NCBI RefSeq assembly: GCF_002906855.1
Contig: NZ_MINI01000038.1
Location: forward strand, 310,001-374,000
Length of the DNA stretch: 64,000 nucleotides
Reading direction: 5' to 3'
From: Pseudomonas putida
Lineage (GTDB): Bacteria; Pseudomonadota; Gammaproteobacteria; Pseudomonadales; Pseudomonadaceae
Within the stretch, counting starts at the first letter, position 1, and every line of letters begins with the position of its first letter. A model generated the notes under the pieces. The model was not told where the DNA came from. It did not search any database and saw only the letters and a program-made list of their open reading frames with translations. A program made the translations under genes and the position numbers. This document shows positions 49,514 to 59,012 of this stretch, in pieces.

Positions 49514-49798
49514 ATGCCTATGTTCGACCCTCCCCATCCTGGGGAATCCTTGCGAGAAGACGTGTTGCCCGCAATTGGCATGAACGTCACTGAGTTGGCT
49601 CGCCACCTCGGCTATTCACGGGGGCAGTTATCCACAGTGCTCAATGGGCGCGCCGCCATTTCAGCCGATCTTGCTTATCGACTTGAGCTGGCGGGCCTTG
49701 GTCCTGCTCGGCAGTACCTTGCCGAACAGGCAGCTTACGATCTATGGCAAGCCGCGAACCGTGAGCATCCACAGATTGCGCGGCTGGTGATTGCCTGA
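49514..49798 (+). CDS. higA: HigA-family antitoxin (XRE helix-turn-helix)
   Basis: The 94 aa protein has the HigA layout: PHPGESLREDVLPAIGMNVT and a helix-turn-helix (ELARHLGYSRGQLSTVLNGR). It is intact, with AGGAGG 8 bases before the ATG. Antitoxins of this kind bind their operon promoter and the toxin. With higB broken, it may now act as an orphan repressor. It converges with the antiporter gene. Confidence 0.88.
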   Translation: MPMFDPPHPGESLREDVLPAIGMNVTELARHLGYSRGQLSTVLNGRAAISADLAYRLELAGLGPARQYLAEQAAYDLWQAANREHPQIARLVIA

Positions 49799-49802
49799 CT
49801 AA

Positions 49803-51590
49803 TCAGTCGGCATCCGAATCAAACAACCGCGCCAACTCCACCCGCGCCTCCTTGGCCGTCTGCATCACCTTGGCCCGGTCATCACGCACCAGCCCCTGAG
49901 CCTCCAGCACTTCCTCGTCATGCTGGGCAAACCGCTCGATCCGGTCCGCCGCCTGCTCGTCGCTCAAGCCCAGCCCGACCAGTGCCCGGCGGGTCATCTC
50001 CAGGCTGGAGTAAAACGTCTCGCGAATCGGCTCGGCCCCTACATCCGCCAGCTTGTGCACATGCTGGCGGTTACGCGCGCGGGCCAGCACTTTCAGGTGC
50101 GGGTATTGGCGCTTCACTCGTTCAGCGGTATGGATGGCGGCTTCAGGGTCATCGATGGTGATGATGAAGTACTCCGCTTCACCGACCTTGGCCGCATGCA
50201 GCACCTCGGGACGCAGCGGGTCGCCGTAGAACACCGGCACCTGTTCGAACATGCGCGTCATTTCGATGGTGTCCACCGAGGTTTCCAGGGCAATGAACGG
50301 GATCTTCTGTGCCCGCAGGATGCGCGCGACGATCTGGCCCATGCGGCCCATGCCGACGATCACCACCCGCGGCGTGCCAGCGTCGATGGTCTTGTACTGC
50401 TCGGGCACATCACGCGCCGGTTGCGGGCGCTTGAGCGCGCGAGCACAACCGAGCATCAGCAGCGGGGTGATGGCCATCGACAGGGTAATGGTCATCAGCA
50501 GCAGGTCGTAGGTCTGGGTGTCGAACAGGCCCTGGTCCTTGCCCAGCTTGAACACCACGAAGGCGAACTCGCCACCGGCGGCCAGCACCATGCCCAGGCG
50601 CAGCGCGCTGGCGCTGTTCAGGCCGCCGGCCAGGCGGCCGACGCCGATCAGCAGGGCCAGCTTCACCGCCACCAGCAGCAGGGTCAGGCCCAGCAGTACC
50701 AGTGGTATTTCCAGCAGCAGGCTCAGGTTGGCTCCCATGCCGACACTGATGAAGAACAGCCCCAGCAGCAGGCCCTTGAACGGCTCGATCTGCGATTCAA
50801 GCTCATGACGGTACTCCGAGTCGGCCAGCAGCAGGCCGGCGAGGAAGGCGCCCAAGGCCATGGAAATGCCGGCTTCTTCCATCAGCCAGGCGGTACCGAT
50901 CACTACCAGCAGTGCGGTGGCAGTGGACACTTCCGGCAGGCCGGTGCGGGCCACGGTGCGGAACACCGGGCGCAGCAGGTAGCGGCCGCCGATGATGACC
51001 ACGGCGATGCTGGCGAATACCTTCAAGCCGTGTTGCAGGCTGTCGCCGTGGCTGGTGTCCGGGCCGCTGGCGGCCAGCAACGGGACCAGGGCGATCAGCG
51101 GGATCGCGGCGATGTCCTGGAACAGCAGGATGGCGAACGCCAGGCGGCCATGGGGCGCGTTGAGCTGCTTGGTTTCGGCCAGGCTTTGCAGGCCGAGGGC
51201 GGTGGACGACAGCGCCAGGCCCAGGCCGAGCACGATGGCAGCCGGTAGCGACTGGCCGAAGCCGAACAGGGCAATGGCACCGATCACCGCGCCGGTCAAC
51301 AGCACCTGTGCGGTGCCGACGCCGAACACCGACTTGCGCATCAGCCACAGGCGTTTCGGCGACAGCTCAAGGCCGATGATGAACAGCAGCAGGACCACGC
51401 CCAGCTCGGAAATGTGCGCGACGCTTTCGGTGTCGCGAATCAGGCCCAGGGCCTGCGGGCCTATGGCCACGCCGGCGAGCAGGTAACCGATCACGGCTCC
51501 CAGTTGCAGGCGCTTGGCCAGTGGGACGGCGACGACTGCGGCGAGCAGGAAGATCACCGCGGTTTGCAGAAGGCTGCCTTCGTGTGGCAT
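49803..51590 (-). CDS. Monovalent cation:proton antiporter, CPA2 (Kef-type) with TrkA-N domain
   Basis: The 595 aa protein has a CPA2 membrane domain (about 12 helices; ELGVVLLLFIIGLELSPKRL) and a cytoplasmic KTN/TrkA-N domain (RVVIVGMGRMGQIVARILRA) that binds nucleotides. Kef proteins release K+ with H+ influx, protecting against electrophiles when glutathione is consumed. ATG 51590 follows GGAG; ATG 51605 and earlier codons are less likely. No KefF/KefG partner is adjacent. Confidence 0.88.
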   Translation of the reverse strand: MPHEGSLLQTAVIFLLAAVVAVPLAKRLQLGAVIGYLLAGVAIGPQALGLIRDTESVAHISELGVVLLLFIIGLELSPKRLWLMRKSVFGVGTAQVLLTGAVIGAIALFGFGQSLPAAIVLGLGLALSSTALGLQSLAETKQLNAPHGRLAFAILLFQDIAAIPLIALVPLLAASGPDTSHGDSLQHGLKVFASIAVVIIGGRYLLRPVFRTVARTGLPEVSTATALLVVIGTAWLMEEAGISMALGAFLAGLLLADSEYRHELESQIEPFKGLLLGLFFISVGMGANLSLLLEIPLVLLGLTLLLVAVKLALLIGVGRLAGGLNSASALRLGMVLAAGGEFAFVVFKLGKDQGLFDTQTYDLLLMTITLSMAITPLLMLGCARALKRPQPARDVPEQYKTIDAGTPRVVIVGMGRMGQIVARILRAQKIPFIALETSVDTIEMTRMFEQVPVFYGDPLRPEVLHAAKVGEAEYFIITIDDPEAAIHTAERVKRQYPHLKVLARARNRQHVHKLADVGAEPIRETFYSSLEMTRRALVGLGLSDEQAADRIERFAQHDEEVLEAQGLVRDDRAKVMQTAKEARVELARLFDSDAD

Positions 51591-51730
51591 TGGCTCGTAC
51601 TCCATGAGCTGCCGGGGCAGCATTTGAACAGTTTGACGGACAATTCTGGGGAATGTGCAGGAGTCAGACAATCTGCCCGGATTGAGAAACATTGTCCCGA
51701 AAAACGAGACAAGCGTATCGGCCTCTTGAC

Positions 51731-52705
51731 TCAAGCCCCGCCAAACTGCGCCCGATACTGCGCCGGTGTCATGCCGATCCGCTCGCAGAACACCTTTCTC
51801 ATATGCCGGTCACTGCCAAACCCGCAGCGCGCCGCCACCACCTTCAACGGCAGCTCGCCGCACTCGAGCAGTTTGCGCGCGTGGTCGATCCGCGCATTCT
51901 GCAGGTACTGCAGCGGCGTGATCCCGACCTCACGCTGAAAGGTTCGGGCAAAGTTGCGCCCGCTCATGGCCACCAGGTCGGCCATCTTCTGCACGGTGAA
52001 CGCCTGGTCGATGTGGTCGACGATATAGGCCTGCACCCGGGCAATCGGCGAATCATCCCTCGGTACGGCGGCCAGCAGCGGCCCGTAAGGCGTCTGCCCG
52101 CCTTGGCGATGGCGGGCGACCAGCAGCACCTTGGCGACCTCCAGGGCCAGCGCCTTACCGTGGTCCTCGGCCACCACCGCCAGCGCCAGGTCGATCCCTG
52201 CAGTGATCCCTCCCGAAGTGATCAGGCAACGGTCGATCACGTAGATCTGCTCGGTTTCAACCTTGGCCTCGGGAAACGCCTGGGCCAGACGCTCCACGTA
52301 GTTCCAGTGGGTGGTGCAGCGATAGCCACCGAGCAACCCGGCACGCCCGAGCAAAAACACCCCCGTACAGATTGCGCCGAAGCGCCGGGCCTGGTGCACG
52401 GCCTGGGGCAGCCAGCGTTCGATCGTCGGCAGGGCGACGTGGTAGGCCCCCGGTCCACCGGGTACCAGTAACAGGTCGACGCTGGCCGGCAATTGCTCCA
52501 GGCGCAAGTCGGCCACGACCTTAAGGCCGCATGAGCCTCGAATGGTCCCTTGGCCGTCGGCCACGGTCAACAACCGATAATGTTTGTCTTCAGGCAAGAA
52601 CCGGTTGGCGATGGCAAAGGCATCCATCGGCCCGGTTACGTCCAGCAATAGCACGTCGTTGAACAGCACCATGGCCACGGTTCGATGAGCGCGATTTTCC
52701 TGCAT
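51731..52705 (-). CDS. GlxA-type regulator (DJ-1/PfpI domain plus AraC DNA-binding domain)
   Basis: The protein, about 324 aa, has a DJ-1/PfpI-like domain at its N-terminus (AMVLFNDVLLLDVTGPMDAF, with the nucleophile-position cysteine in AICTGVFLLGRAG). A C-terminal AraC domain follows (TVQKMADLVAMSGRNFARTF, HARKLLECGELPLKVVAARC). The ATG at 52705 has AAGG 10 bases upstream; ATG 52738 is an alternative. Targets unknown; it lies divergent from a small AraC gene. Confidence 0.88.
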   Translation of the reverse strand: MQENRAHRTVAMVLFNDVLLLDVTGPMDAFAIANRFLPEDKHYRLLTVADGQGTIRGSCGLKVVADLRLEQLPASVDLLLVPGGPGAYHVALPTIERWLPQAVHQARRFGAICTGVFLLGRAGLLGGYRCTTHWNYVERLAQAFPEAKVETEQIYVIDRCLITSGGITAGIDLALAVVAEDHGKALALEVAKVLLVARHRQGGQTPYGPLLAAVPRDDSPIARVQAYIVDHIDQAFTVQKMADLVAMSGRNFARTFQREVGITPLQYLQNARIDHARKLLECGELPLKVVAARCGFGSDRHMRKVFCERIGMTPAQYRAQFGGA

Positions 52706-52837
52706 ACCCCATAGCCCTTCGTATTCTGAGCACTGCATCTTAGGGCAGCGCTGCACAATTAAGAACAATTCAGCTTTGGCTCAGGACTTTGTCACAGGCC
52801 GGCGGCGAGACTTTCTCCATTGAACAGGAGAGTCGCC

Positions 52838-53200
52838 ATGCACCCTGGGACGCCCCAAGAGCTTCTGCAGACCCCCGGCGCACTGACGCCCGCGCGGTTG
52901 CGCCAAGCCAAGGAACTGATGCTGCGCAGCTCGCTGTCGATCATCCAGATCGCGGCTGTGTGCAACCTCACCCGTAGCCATTTCTCCCGTGCCTTCAAGG
53001 TCAACACCGGCCTGTCGCCCCAGGCCTGGCGCTTGCTGGCGCGCATGGAAAAGGCCAAGCGCCTGCTCGTCACCGAGGCACCGATCACCCACGTGAGCCT
53101 GGAATGCGGCTTCTGCGACCAGGCCCATTTCACCCGCGCCTTCAGCCGCCTGGTTGGCCAGCCGCCCAAGGCCTGGCGCCAGGCGCAGGCATTTTCTTAA
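52838..53200 (+). CDS. Small AraC-family DNA-binding protein
   Basis: The 120 aa protein is little more than an AraC domain with its two helix-turn-helix units (LSIIQIAAVCNLTRSHFSRA, ITHVSLECGFCDQAHFTRAF). It lacks a ligand-binding domain. ATG 52838 follows AGGAGAG; an upstream TTG at 52820 is less likely. It reads toward ycaC copy 3 and stops 72 bp before it, so it may control that gene or itself. Confidence 0.85.
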   Translation: MHPGTPQELLQTPGALTPARLRQAKELMLRSSLSIIQIAAVCNLTRSHFSRAFKVNTGLSPQAWRLLARMEKAKRLLVTEAPITHVSLECGFCDQAHFTRAFSRLVGQPPKAWRQAQAFS

Positions 53201-53208
53201 GCCGGATC

Positions 53209-53222
53209 TATCCGCTGGGATA
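53209..53222. promoter_or_regulatory. Candidate operator upstream of ycaC copy 3
   Basis: TATCCGCTGGGATA is a palindrome TATCC-N4-GGATA, 50 bp before the start codon. The promoter of the response-regulator gene has TATCCCTCGGGATA at 59168-59181, which has the same arms and spacing. Confidence 0.6.
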
Positions 53223-53272
53223 AGCCCTTGAGCAAGTCCCGGCCCGTTTTCCCAACCCAAGGAGTCACCCCC

Positions 53273-53899
53273 ATGAGCCAACCTGATTACAATCGCCTGA
53301 ACAAAGACGACGCCGTGGTGCTGCTGGTCGACCACCAGACTGGCCTGATCTCGCTGGTGCAGGACTTCTCGCCCAACGAATTCAAGAACAACGTCCTGGC
53401 CCTGGGCGACCTGGCCAAGTTCTTCGGCCTGCCGACCATTCTCACCACCAGTTTCGAGCAAGGCCCCAACGGCCCGCTGGTGCCGGAGTTGAAGGAGATG
53501 TTCCCGGAGGCGCCGTACATTGCTCGTCCAGGCCAGATCAACGCCTGGGACAATGAGGACTTCGTCAAGGCGATCAAGGCCACTGGCCGCAAGCAGCTGA
53601 TCATCGCCGGCGTGGTGACAGATGTGTGCGTGGCCTTCCCGACCCTGTCGGCATTGGCTGAAGGCTTTGAAGTGTTCGTGGTGACTGATGCCTCGGGCAC
53701 CTTCAACGAGACTGTGCAGCAGGCGGCATGGGTGCGCATGACTCAGGCGGGTGCGCAGATGATGAACTGGTTCTCGGTGGCCTGTGAGCTGCACCGCGAC
53801 TGGCGCAACGACATCGAAGGGCTGGGTAACCTGCTGTCGCAGCGGATCCCCAACTACCGCAACCTGATGAACAGCTATGCTGCGTTGAGCGCTCGCTGA
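53273..53899 (+). CDS. ycaC: Isochorismatase-fold hydrolase, YcaC-like (copy 3)
   Basis: The 208 aa protein is related to the other two copies but more diverged (VQDFSPNEFKNN, SALAEGFEVFVV). It keeps the aspartate (LLVDHQTG) and the cysteine (DVCVAFPT). Its leader is different from that of copies 1 and 2 and carries a TATCC-N4-GGATA palindrome. AAGGAG precedes ATG 53273. By position it is a unit of its own, followed by a REP fragment. Confidence 0.92.
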   Translation: MSQPDYNRLNKDDAVVLLVDHQTGLISLVQDFSPNEFKNNVLALGDLAKFFGLPTILTTSFEQGPNGPLVPELKEMFPEAPYIARPGQINAWDNEDFVKAIKATGRKQLIIAGVVTDVCVAFPTLSALAEGFEVFVVTDASGTFNETVQQAAWVRMTQAGAQMMNWFSVACELHRDWRNDIEGLGNLLSQRIPNYRNLMNSYAALSAR

Positions 53900-53912
53900 A
53901 GTAAACCTGCCC

Positions 53913-53965
53913 CGGCCTCTGTGGGAGCGGGCTTGTCGAGGCGTCGAACCGCCGCGCAGAGGCCG
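53913..53965. repeat. Partial REP with the GTCGAGGCGTCG variant
   Basis: GGGAGCGGGCTTGTCGAGGC then GTCGAACCGCC resembles the outer arm of the hairpin at 24204-24299. It lies between the converging ycaC-3 and sensor genes. Confidence 0.6.
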
Positions 53966-53972
53966 AAACAGG

Positions 53973-56900
53973 CTACGAATGATTCTTAGGCAGAGTGAAG
54001 CGAATCCGGCACCCGCCAAACGCCGACTCCAGCGCCTGCAGCTGCCCACCATGGGCCTGCACCACCGAGCTGCAGATCGCCAGCCCCATCCCCAACCCTT
54101 CGTCCTTCGTGGTATGAAACGCGTCAAACACCTGCGCCCGCTCATCCAGCGGGATGCCGGGCCCATTGTCGTCCACGCAGATCTCCACCACGTCTGCACC
54201 CACTGCAGATGAAATCCGCAACACGCCATCACTGCGATACCCGGCCAGGGCCTCCAGCGCATTGGTGATCAGGTTGAATACCAGTTGCTGCAACTGCACC
54301 GGGTCGGCCATCACGCTCACCCCTGCCTGCAATCGGGTCTGTACCTCGACCAGGTGCTTGGCGGCATCGGCCGAGGTCAGCCGTAGTACCTCGCGAAGCA
54401 GCTCGTCGACCTTTACGGGTTTGAGCTGCATTGGCGACTGTTTGGCCAGCGAGCGCAGTGCGCGGACGATATTGGCGGCGCGCTCGCTGTCGTTGCGGAT
54501 GTCTTCCAGGCCGGCAATCGCCTCTTCCAGGTTGGGCTCGGCACGCTTGAGCCAACGCAGGCTGGCCGCGGCGTTGGAGGCAATACCCAGCAGCGGCTGG
54601 CTGATCTCGTGGGCAATGGACGCCGACAGCTCGCTCATCACCTGCAAGTGGGCGCTGCGCGCAAGTTCGGCGCGTGATCGGCGCAGTTCTTCTTCCATTT
54701 GCGCCCGGGCCTGGTTGTCCTCGGCCAGACGTGTATAGAACTTGGCCGTCTGCAGCGACACGGCCGCCTGTGAAGCGAGGATCTCCAGCATCGCCAGGCG
54801 CTGGCTGCCGAACAGGTTCGGCACCAGGCGGTTTTCCAGGTACACCAGGCCGATCAGCACGCCCTGGATCACCAGCGGCAGGCACAGCACCGAACGGGCG
54901 TTGCGTGCGTGCAGCTCCTGGCGGAAGGCTTCGGGGCAATCGTTTTGGGCATCATTGAGCACCAACGGCTTCTTGGTACGGAGGGTGGCGTTGATGATCG
55001 ACAGCGGCGCCTGGGTCATGAACTTCTGGCAGTTGTCCATGCTCACGTGCAGCCCGGCGTCGTCGATGAAGGCGAGGGCGGCCATCTGGAACTCGGCACC
55101 ACTGACGATCAGCAGTGCACCGTGATCGGCGCCGGAGTGTTGGGTGAGGTGGCCCATCAGCGTCTCGATCAGGCCCTCGAGCAGCACTTCCTCGGACAAC
55201 GCCCGCGCCGCCTCGATACCGGCCTCGAGGTCCAGCTTGGCCTGCTGGGTGGCGCGGTAGGTCTCCTGGACGGGTTGAGTGCGCAAGAACGGGTGCAATG
55301 CCTCCAACTGCTGCACCTTGCCGGTCGCCCCCCAGATATGGAAGCAGTCGCGGGCAATACGCAGGTGCAGGTTGGCGCCGGAGATCAGCCCGCTGGGGAT
55401 GCAGACCTCGGCCAGTTGCTCGTGGGCCAGGGCCTGTTCGTGGATAAAACCGGCGGCGGTTGCGGCGATCTGTGCCTGGTCGAAGCAGCGTATGGCCGCC
55501 AGTCCGTCGCCTTCGAGCTTGGCAATTACTCCTTCGATCAGCAGTAGCTTGCTGCGGAAGGTCACCGGATTGAAGCCGGCCCAGCGGCCGAAGCGTTCGC
55601 GCAGGGCCTGCAGCTCGGCCAGCTTGTCGACAAGGCTGCCGGGGGCTTCCGGGCTGCCCAGGGCCAGGCCGCGGAACAGGTGGTAGTCCGCCAGGTTGAT
55701 ATGTGCCGGTGCTGCCCAGGCGTTTTCGCCCGCAGCGTTCAGACTGTGCATGGCTTGCGCGACATTGCCCAGGTAGAAGGCTGACATGCCGCTGAACAGC
55801 TGCTGGAAGAACAACGTTATGGGTGAGTTCACCTGCGCGGGCAGGATCGTGCAGGGTACGCCGCTCAGGCTGGCGACGAATGCCTGCTGGGCTTGCAGGA
55901 TCTGTTCGATATCGCTGTAGCCGTAATCGCGCACGGTAGCCAGGCCCTGTGCCACCTCTTCGGCCACCTCCGGCAGATAGCGGCCCATGAACAGGGAGTC
56001 GGAAACTAGATGGTTGCAGGCATAGCAGGTCATGGCCACGTCACCGCTCACGCGTGTCGAGTCGAGCGCTTCCAGCGCCATGCGGCGGGCAAACTCCATG
56101 GGCGAGGTCCAGGCACTGACCTGGTCCAGGGCCAGCAGCGCGCTGGTGAGATCGGCCTCGAAGCCGTGCCGTTCGATCAGCTTGAGCGCGGCCAGGCAGC
56201 AGGCATGGCCGTCGTGGTAGCTGCCGAAGCGCTCGGCGATCATCACCCCGTACCAGGCCAGGCCGTAGGTGCTGCCCGGCGCGACACCGTGCAACAGCGA
56301 TAGCTCAATCAGCTTGGCCAGGTGCAGGAAGCAGATATCGTCCTTTACGAAAAACGATGACGACAAGGTGGCCAGCAAGCTAATGGCAACCGCGACTTCC
56401 TCCGAGTCGGTACGCGGCAGCGACGCCAGGCAATGGCGGCCTTGCTGATCGATCAGGGCCCGGACATGCGCATGGCTGGCTTCCACCTGCTGAGGGTCGA
56501 CACCGCAAGTCAGGCTGATCCCCAGCAGTTCGAGGCCGGCAATGGCGGTGTTGATGGCGGCCTGGTAATCGCCGCTCACGGTGTGCAGGCGTGCCTGCAG
56601 CCGGCATACCCGTGCCCGCTCCAGCGTCGAACGTGCGCGCTGGCGGCATTCCATGATCCGTTCTTCGGCTGCTGTCATGCGCGACAGCTGCAGGTCGCAC
56701 TCTGCAGCCATGCAGGCAATGGCAAAGGCATGCGTGGCGTGGCTTTGCGGCGTGGCGCTCTGTTGCAGCAACTGCTCGCACGTTTGCAGGTAGGCCGCAG
56801 ACTGCTCGCAGGCGCCCGTGTCACGCGAGCGCAGCGCCGCATCACGCAAAAGCTGCAGGAAAAGATCGCAGTCATCCGCTGCAAACCCGCATGGGCTGGC

Positions 56901-59012
56901 GCGTTGCAGCTGATTGGCGACCTCGAACACAGCCTCCTGCAAGTCGTTGCGCCAGACCTGGAGCATGGCCAGGGCAATGCTCGCATGCAGCTGGCCGCGA
57001 TCACACGCAGGCGTGAGTTGATAGGCAGCCTCCATCACACGGCCATGGGCGAAGCTCAGACCTTTTTGGCCCGGTAGCAGGAAGCCCGCGTCAATCAATG
57101 CCTTCAACGGTTTGCCCGGCAGCAGTGCAAGCAGCAGGCGTTCATCACAGCGGCTGCCTGCCGCGCTGGCGATTCGCAGCACATCCCGTTGGGGCGCCGG
57201 CAGGCGTGCCAGACGGTGGATCATCAGATCGGCGACGTTGTCGGAATAGCGTTGCCGGGCCACGGCTTGCAGGCACCATGACCAGCGCATGGCCTGGGTA
57301 TCGAAGGTGAACAGCCGGTCCTCGACCATGACCCTGAGGATCTGGTTGATGAAGAACGGGTTGCCTGCGGTCTTGCCGTGAATCAGCTCGGCAACCTGCA
57401 ACGCCTGGTCGGGCCCGATGTGGTAACGCTCGCCGACCAGCTCGGTGACTGCACCGACGGTCAGTGGGCGAAGGTTCAGGGTGATGCTGCGCAGCGTTGC
57501 GGGCGCGGCAAGTGGCGTAACCGCGGTGTGCGCATCGTTGCGTTGAACGAAGATCAGCAGCAGGTTGTCGGGGGCTTGGGTGAGCAACTGTGCCAGCAGC
57601 TGTTGGCTGGCATCGTCGGCCCACTGCAGGTCATCGAAACATAGCGTCAGCGGGTGGCCAGGGTGGCTGAGCACCTGCAGGAATTCGACGATGGCCCGCT
57701 GTGCCTTCTGCAATGCCAGCCGAGTGGGCTTCTCCGGTAGCTCGGGCAGGGGGCCGAGGATCAGTTGCAGGTCTGGGGCCAGTTTGCCGAGTAACCGACC
57801 GTGGTCTTTGATGCGATCCAGGATCTCGCGGCGCAGGGTGTCCAGGTCCTGGCTGTTCTTGGCCAGCAGCTGGGTGGTCAGCGAACCGAGGATCTCGACC
57901 CAGGGGGCATAGGGCACAGCCTGTTCCGGGCTGCTGCACGTGCCGACAGCCCAATAGCCTTCGGCATGGGCTTTGAGTGCGGCCTGGACCAGGCTGGACT
58001 TGCCCATGCCCGCCGCGCCGTTGATGAACAACACCTGGGGTTTGCTATCGCGACGCAGGGCATTGAGCATCTGGGCGATGACATTCTGTTCGGCCTCGCG
58101 GCCGTACAGGCGCTCGCGACTGGGCGAAACCGGGTCGGCGCAACCGGGCTCGAAGGGGGCGATGGTCTTGCTGGCGGCCCATTGCCGTTGGCAGTGGGCC
58201 AGGTCTACGGCCAGAGCCTGGGCGCTCTGGTAGCGCGCGTCAGGTTCCTTTGCCAGGGCCTTGGCCAGGATCCTGCTGAGCGCCTGCGGCACCTGGCGGT
58301 CGACCTCGCAGGCCGTGCGTGGCTGGACGCCGGCATGCAACTGGCGCCAGTGCTGGGTGTCGCGCCCGGCCAGCGGCAGCTCGCCCAACAGCAGCTGGTA
58401 GAGGATCGCGCCCAAGGCATAGATGTCGCTGCGCCGGTCGCCGCTGCTGCCATGGGGGCAGACCTGCTCCGGTGCCAGGTAGGCCCAGTTGCCGAGCGCA
58501 TTGCCCTGCTCGCTGATCAGCTCTGGCGTATCGGCACGAAAGCAGCCCAGTCGCACCCGCTGGTTCGGCTGCAGGCACACGTGTTCGGGCTGCAACGCAC
58601 CGTGCAGTACATTGTGCTCGTGGGCTTGGGCCAAGGCGTTGGCGGCATTTACCGCGATGTCGAGAAAGGTCGCCAGGGCGATCGGGCCCTCGCTGATCAG
58701 GTCGGCGATGGAGCGGCCGGCCGGGTACACCAGCAAAGGGCCTTCGGCGGAACGGACGAACGCTGACGGGATTACCGCCCATTGCGGGTCCAGCTGCAGG
58801 CGGTAGTCGCGCTCAAGACGCTGGCAGGCAGCGGGGGCCTCGAGCGGTGCGCGCACGGCGATCCAGGCTTGGCGGGTGGCGGGGTCGCGCAAGCGGAAGT
58901 AGCTGAGCTCACCCTCCTGGCCCAGTTGTGTGATGTCGCAGCGATTCAGCCAGTCGTCGTCGATCGACTGGTCAAAATCGATGGGCCTGTTTGCGAGGCG
59001 TTCATCGAGCAT
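53973..59012 (-). CDS. Giant hybrid sensor: pseudokinase, AAA ATPase, GAF and histidine kinase
   Basis: The 1679 aa protein has four parts. Residues about 1-290 look like a Ser/Thr kinase domain, but the catalytic loop is HGALQPEH (137-144) where HRD is expected, the DFG position is GCF (156-158), and the lysine is AVR (54). It is therefore probably a pseudokinase; the APE (YLAPEQ) is kept. An AAA ATPase follows, with Walker A GAAGMGKSS (332-340), then a long helical region. A GAF domain and a histidine kinase follow: the H-box histidine is near 1468 (SIAHEISQPLLG), with N (LVFNLITNALEA) and G boxes. There is no receiver. Start at 59012 with GGGAG. It diverges from the response regulator. Confidence 0.9.
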   Translation of the reverse strand: MLDERLANRPIDFDQSIDDDWLNRCDITQLGQEGELSYFRLRDPATRQAWIAVRAPLEAPAACQRLERDYRLQLDPQWAVIPSAFVRSAEGPLLVYPAGRSIADLISEGPIALATFLDIAVNAANALAQAHEHNVLHGALQPEHVCLQPNQRVRLGCFRADTPELISEQGNALGNWAYLAPEQVCPHGSSGDRRSDIYALGAILYQLLLGELPLAGRDTQHWRQLHAGVQPRTACEVDRQVPQALSRILAKALAKEPDARYQSAQALAVDLAHCQRQWAASKTIAPFEPGCADPVSPSRERLYGREAEQNVIAQMLNALRRDSKPQVLFINGAAGMGKSSLVQAALKAHAEGYWAVGTCSSPEQAVPYAPWVEILGSLTTQLLAKNSQDLDTLRREILDRIKDHGRLLGKLAPDLQLILGPLPELPEKPTRLALQKAQRAIVEFLQVLSHPGHPLTLCFDDLQWADDASQQLLAQLLTQAPDNLLLIFVQRNDAHTAVTPLAAPATLRSITLNLRPLTVGAVTELVGERYHIGPDQALQVAELIHGKTAGNPFFINQILRVMVEDRLFTFDTQAMRWSWCLQAVARQRYSDNVADLMIHRLARLPAPQRDVLRIASAAGSRCDERLLLALLPGKPLKALIDAGFLLPGQKGLSFAHGRVMEAAYQLTPACDRGQLHASIALAMLQVWRNDLQEAVFEVANQLQRASPCGFAADDCDLFLQLLRDAALRSRDTGACEQSAAYLQTCEQLLQQSATPQSHATHAFAIACMAAECDLQLSRMTAAEERIMECRQRARSTLERARVCRLQARLHTVSGDYQAAINTAIAGLELLGISLTCGVDPQQVEASHAHVRALIDQQGRHCLASLPRTDSEEVAVAISLLATLSSSFFVKDDICFLHLAKLIELSLLHGVAPGSTYGLAWYGVMIAERFGSYHDGHACCLAALKLIERHGFEADLTSALLALDQVSAWTSPMEFARRMALEALDSTRVSGDVAMTCYACNHLVSDSLFMGRYLPEVAEEVAQGLATVRDYGYSDIEQILQAQQAFVASLSGVPCTILPAQVNSPITLFFQQLFSGMSAFYLGNVAQAMHSLNAAGENAWAAPAHINLADYHLFRGLALGSPEAPGSLVDKLAELQALRERFGRWAGFNPVTFRSKLLLIEGVIAKLEGDGLAAIRCFDQAQIAATAAGFIHEQALAHEQLAEVCIPSGLISGANLHLRIARDCFHIWGATGKVQQLEALHPFLRTQPVQETYRATQQAKLDLEAGIEAARALSEEVLLEGLIETLMGHLTQHSGADHGALLIVSGAEFQMAALAFIDDAGLHVSMDNCQKFMTQAPLSIINATLRTKKPLVLNDAQNDCPEAFRQELHARNARSVLCLPLVIQGVLIGLVYLENRLVPNLFGSQRLAMLEILASQAAVSLQTAKFYTRLAEDNQARAQMEEELRRSRAELARSAHLQVMSELSASIAHEISQPLLGIASNAAASLRWLKRAEPNLEEAIAGLEDIRNDSERAANIVRALRSLAKQSPMQLKPVKVDELLREVLRLTSADAAKHLVEVQTRLQAGVSVMADPVQLQQLVFNLITNALEALAGYRSDGVLRISSAVGADVVEICVDDNGPGIPLDERAQVFDAFHTTKDEGLGMGLAICSSVVQAHGGQLQALESAFGGCRIRFTLPKNHS

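Noticed and set aside
52837..53272. TATCC-N4-GGATA as binding site of the small AraC protein encoded just upstream
   Set aside because: The same palindrome is found next to the response-regulator gene 6 kb away, where no AraC gene lies; the two-component system is the simpler candidate, although AraC binding cannot be excluded.
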